Source: Fistulifera solaris
Taxonomy: Eukaryota; Bacillariophyta; Bacillariophyceae; Naviculales; Stauroneidaceae
Assembly: GCA_030295235.1 (NCBI GenBank)
Contig: AP026153.1
Location: 558,001-622,000, forward strand
Length of the DNA stretch: 64,000 nt
Direction: 5' to 3'
Position numbers and translations under genes: made by a program. Numbering within the stretch: position 1 is the first letter of the stretch; each line of letters begins with the position of its first letter. Under the pieces are notes generated by a model. That model saw only the letters and a list, made by a program, of their open reading frames with translations. It did no database searches and was not told the DNA's origin. Below are positions 63,101-64,000 of this stretch, piece by piece.

Positions 63101-63983
63101 ATTGTGACCGGGCAACAGTGCCAACCGAGTCACTTTTAAGAAGTTCCTTCTGATCGGGTAGCTGGTCAACAACAACCTTAGTCTCCAAAGCGGGTTCTGA
63201 AGGCGCTTCAGAAGCATCTTCTTTACTCATCGCTCGGCACTCGGAAGCTGTGACCTGAGTAGCAATAGAAGCATGAGACAAACCTGGCGAAAGGACAGTC
63301 GGGGTAGCATCCACGACAGGACCAAACTCGTCTTCCCTCGGATCAACTTGGAGTTGCGACTGGGCACCAATAGTCAATTCGGATGCAGCATCCCGTGCAT
63401 TTTGCGCAACAACCGAATCCGGAGCAGGAATAAAATCTACAAGTTGCTCCTCCTCAGTCTGGTCAACGGGCTCGTCTATTCCCGACTGGGGATTGGGGGC
63501 CGCTTCTGTCGAGGTTCCAGCATCGTGTTGTCCCCAGCTATCATCATCACCTTCCGTACCGTCTGCATCGTCTAAATCTTCTGCCACCATGGACGGTGCG
63601 AAAACGATAGTTGAAGCGGCACCAGAGGGGTGCTCAGGAGTCCCAGGAAGTGGTTGAATTGGGGTAACATCGACCACTAGGCCAAAATGAGATACTCCTT
63701 CTTGAGTAGTATCATCGACAACAGATAATATTTCTGACGGATCCGCAGCCACACCAGTCGACGCATCTCCGTACCTGGACGCATCTCCGTAACGCGAATC
63801 TGATCGAGGAGGTACATGATCAACCAGCTGATCTTCTTCTGATCGTAACGGTCCCGGCATTTCCTCATCAACAATTGTTTCGTCACCGACTAGCGAGCCC
63901 TCAATAACAGTGTCCTCACCCTCCAAAGTAGCCTCATCCTCTTCGCCAAGCTGGACTAAAACTGAATCCGAGCGAAGATTCAT
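60184..63983 (-). CDS. Long coiled-coil protein with repeated acidic N-terminus; may extend past the window
   Basis: Read leftward; the frame is open to the window edge, so ATG 63983 may be internal. The N-terminal 400 residues contain repeats such as 'LVDHVPPRSDSRYGD', 'FGLVVDVTPIQPLPG', 'LVDFIPAPDSV', 'FGPVVDATPTVLSPG', 'VVDQLPDQKELLKSDS' and 'YGPVVDHLPTS', ending in 'DGWEDEIDFDGSEACM'. About 800 residues of heptad-rich coiled coil follow ('LESEIRRLQNRITELEGM', 'ELKQYEEKAEFLAKELTTL', 'LQQRIFVEQ'). No GRIP or motor domain seen. The architecture suggests a golgin-like tether or cytoskeletal scaffold. Frame changes near 61206 (one base short) in 'LLRF.SEMESI'. Confidence 0.75.
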
Positions 63984-64000
63984 TGGAGCAGGAGTCAGCG

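Overview
This window looks like nuclear DNA of a diatom, probably a pennate one; I cannot name the genus. The evidence is spliceosomal genes with short GT-AG introns (mostly 73-86 nt), a stramenopile-style gene set, a tandem family carrying the 'DNPSC..G.PI' signature I associate with diatoms, acidic membrane proteins with extracellular LRR or beta-propeller-like parts, and a bacterial-type YjbQ protein with an ER/plastid-like leader. Genes sit on both strands, with no operons, rRNA, convincing tRNA or CRISPR.

Layout. 1-2.25 kb: decayed non-LTR-type reverse transcriptase element whose poly(A) tail ends inside a tyrosine-phosphatase-like gene (2.25-2.78 kb). 2.9-3.6 kb: palindrome array. 3.76-5.1 kb: class 2 dihydroorotate dehydrogenase. 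6.6-7.2 kb: CTP-dependent lipid-kinase-like protein. 8.1-9.2 kb: single-pass membrane protein. 10.2-10.8 kb: YjbQ. 11.35-12.1 kb: hypothetical protein. 12.4-14.4 kb: TA-flanked DDE transposon with matching terminal inverted repeats. 14.6-15.35 kb: second palindrome array. 15.7-24.7 kb: PX-SYLF protein, MYND plus thioredoxin-fold protein, hexose transporter, spliceosomal MFAP1. 24.8-32.95 kb: membrane beta-propeller-like protein, MATE transporter, secreted ExeM/NucH-type nuclease. 33-35.5 kb: gene-poor repeats. 35.5-39.7 kb: three paralogues of an uncharacterised family sharing one intron position. 41.25-41.74 kb: mitochondrial bL17. 41.9-43.0 kb: 220-bp satellite alternating between two monomer types. 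43.8-48.5 kb: alpha/beta-hydrolase-like membrane protein and LRR membrane protein. 49.1-51.3 kb: TM9SF/nonaspanin. 51.5-53.4 kb: zinc-binding plus apolipoprotein-L-like protein. 55.2-59.1 kb: a methyltransferase, RPA3 and METTL5. 60.2-64 kb: long coiled-coil protein, open to the window edge.

The genes are mostly unrelated housekeeping functions (pyrimidine synthesis, splicing, DNA replication, 18S rRNA methylation, Golgi trafficking, mitochondrial translation) mixed with lineage-specific surface proteins. They do not form one pathway.

Two patterns run through the window. (1) A short palindrome, CCAGA-W-TTTCTGG, recurs in five differently phased intergenic clusters, each upstream of a gene; it contains the heat-shock-element core TTCnnGAA. 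A second palindromic motif (CACGACTG...CAGTCATGA, often with an ACTATAGTCC-type box just upstream) also recurs. (2) Many conserved genes carry single-base frame breaks in homopolymers, mostly apparent deletions. I read these as probable long-read assembly errors, not true pseudogenes, so gene models here are given across the breaks.
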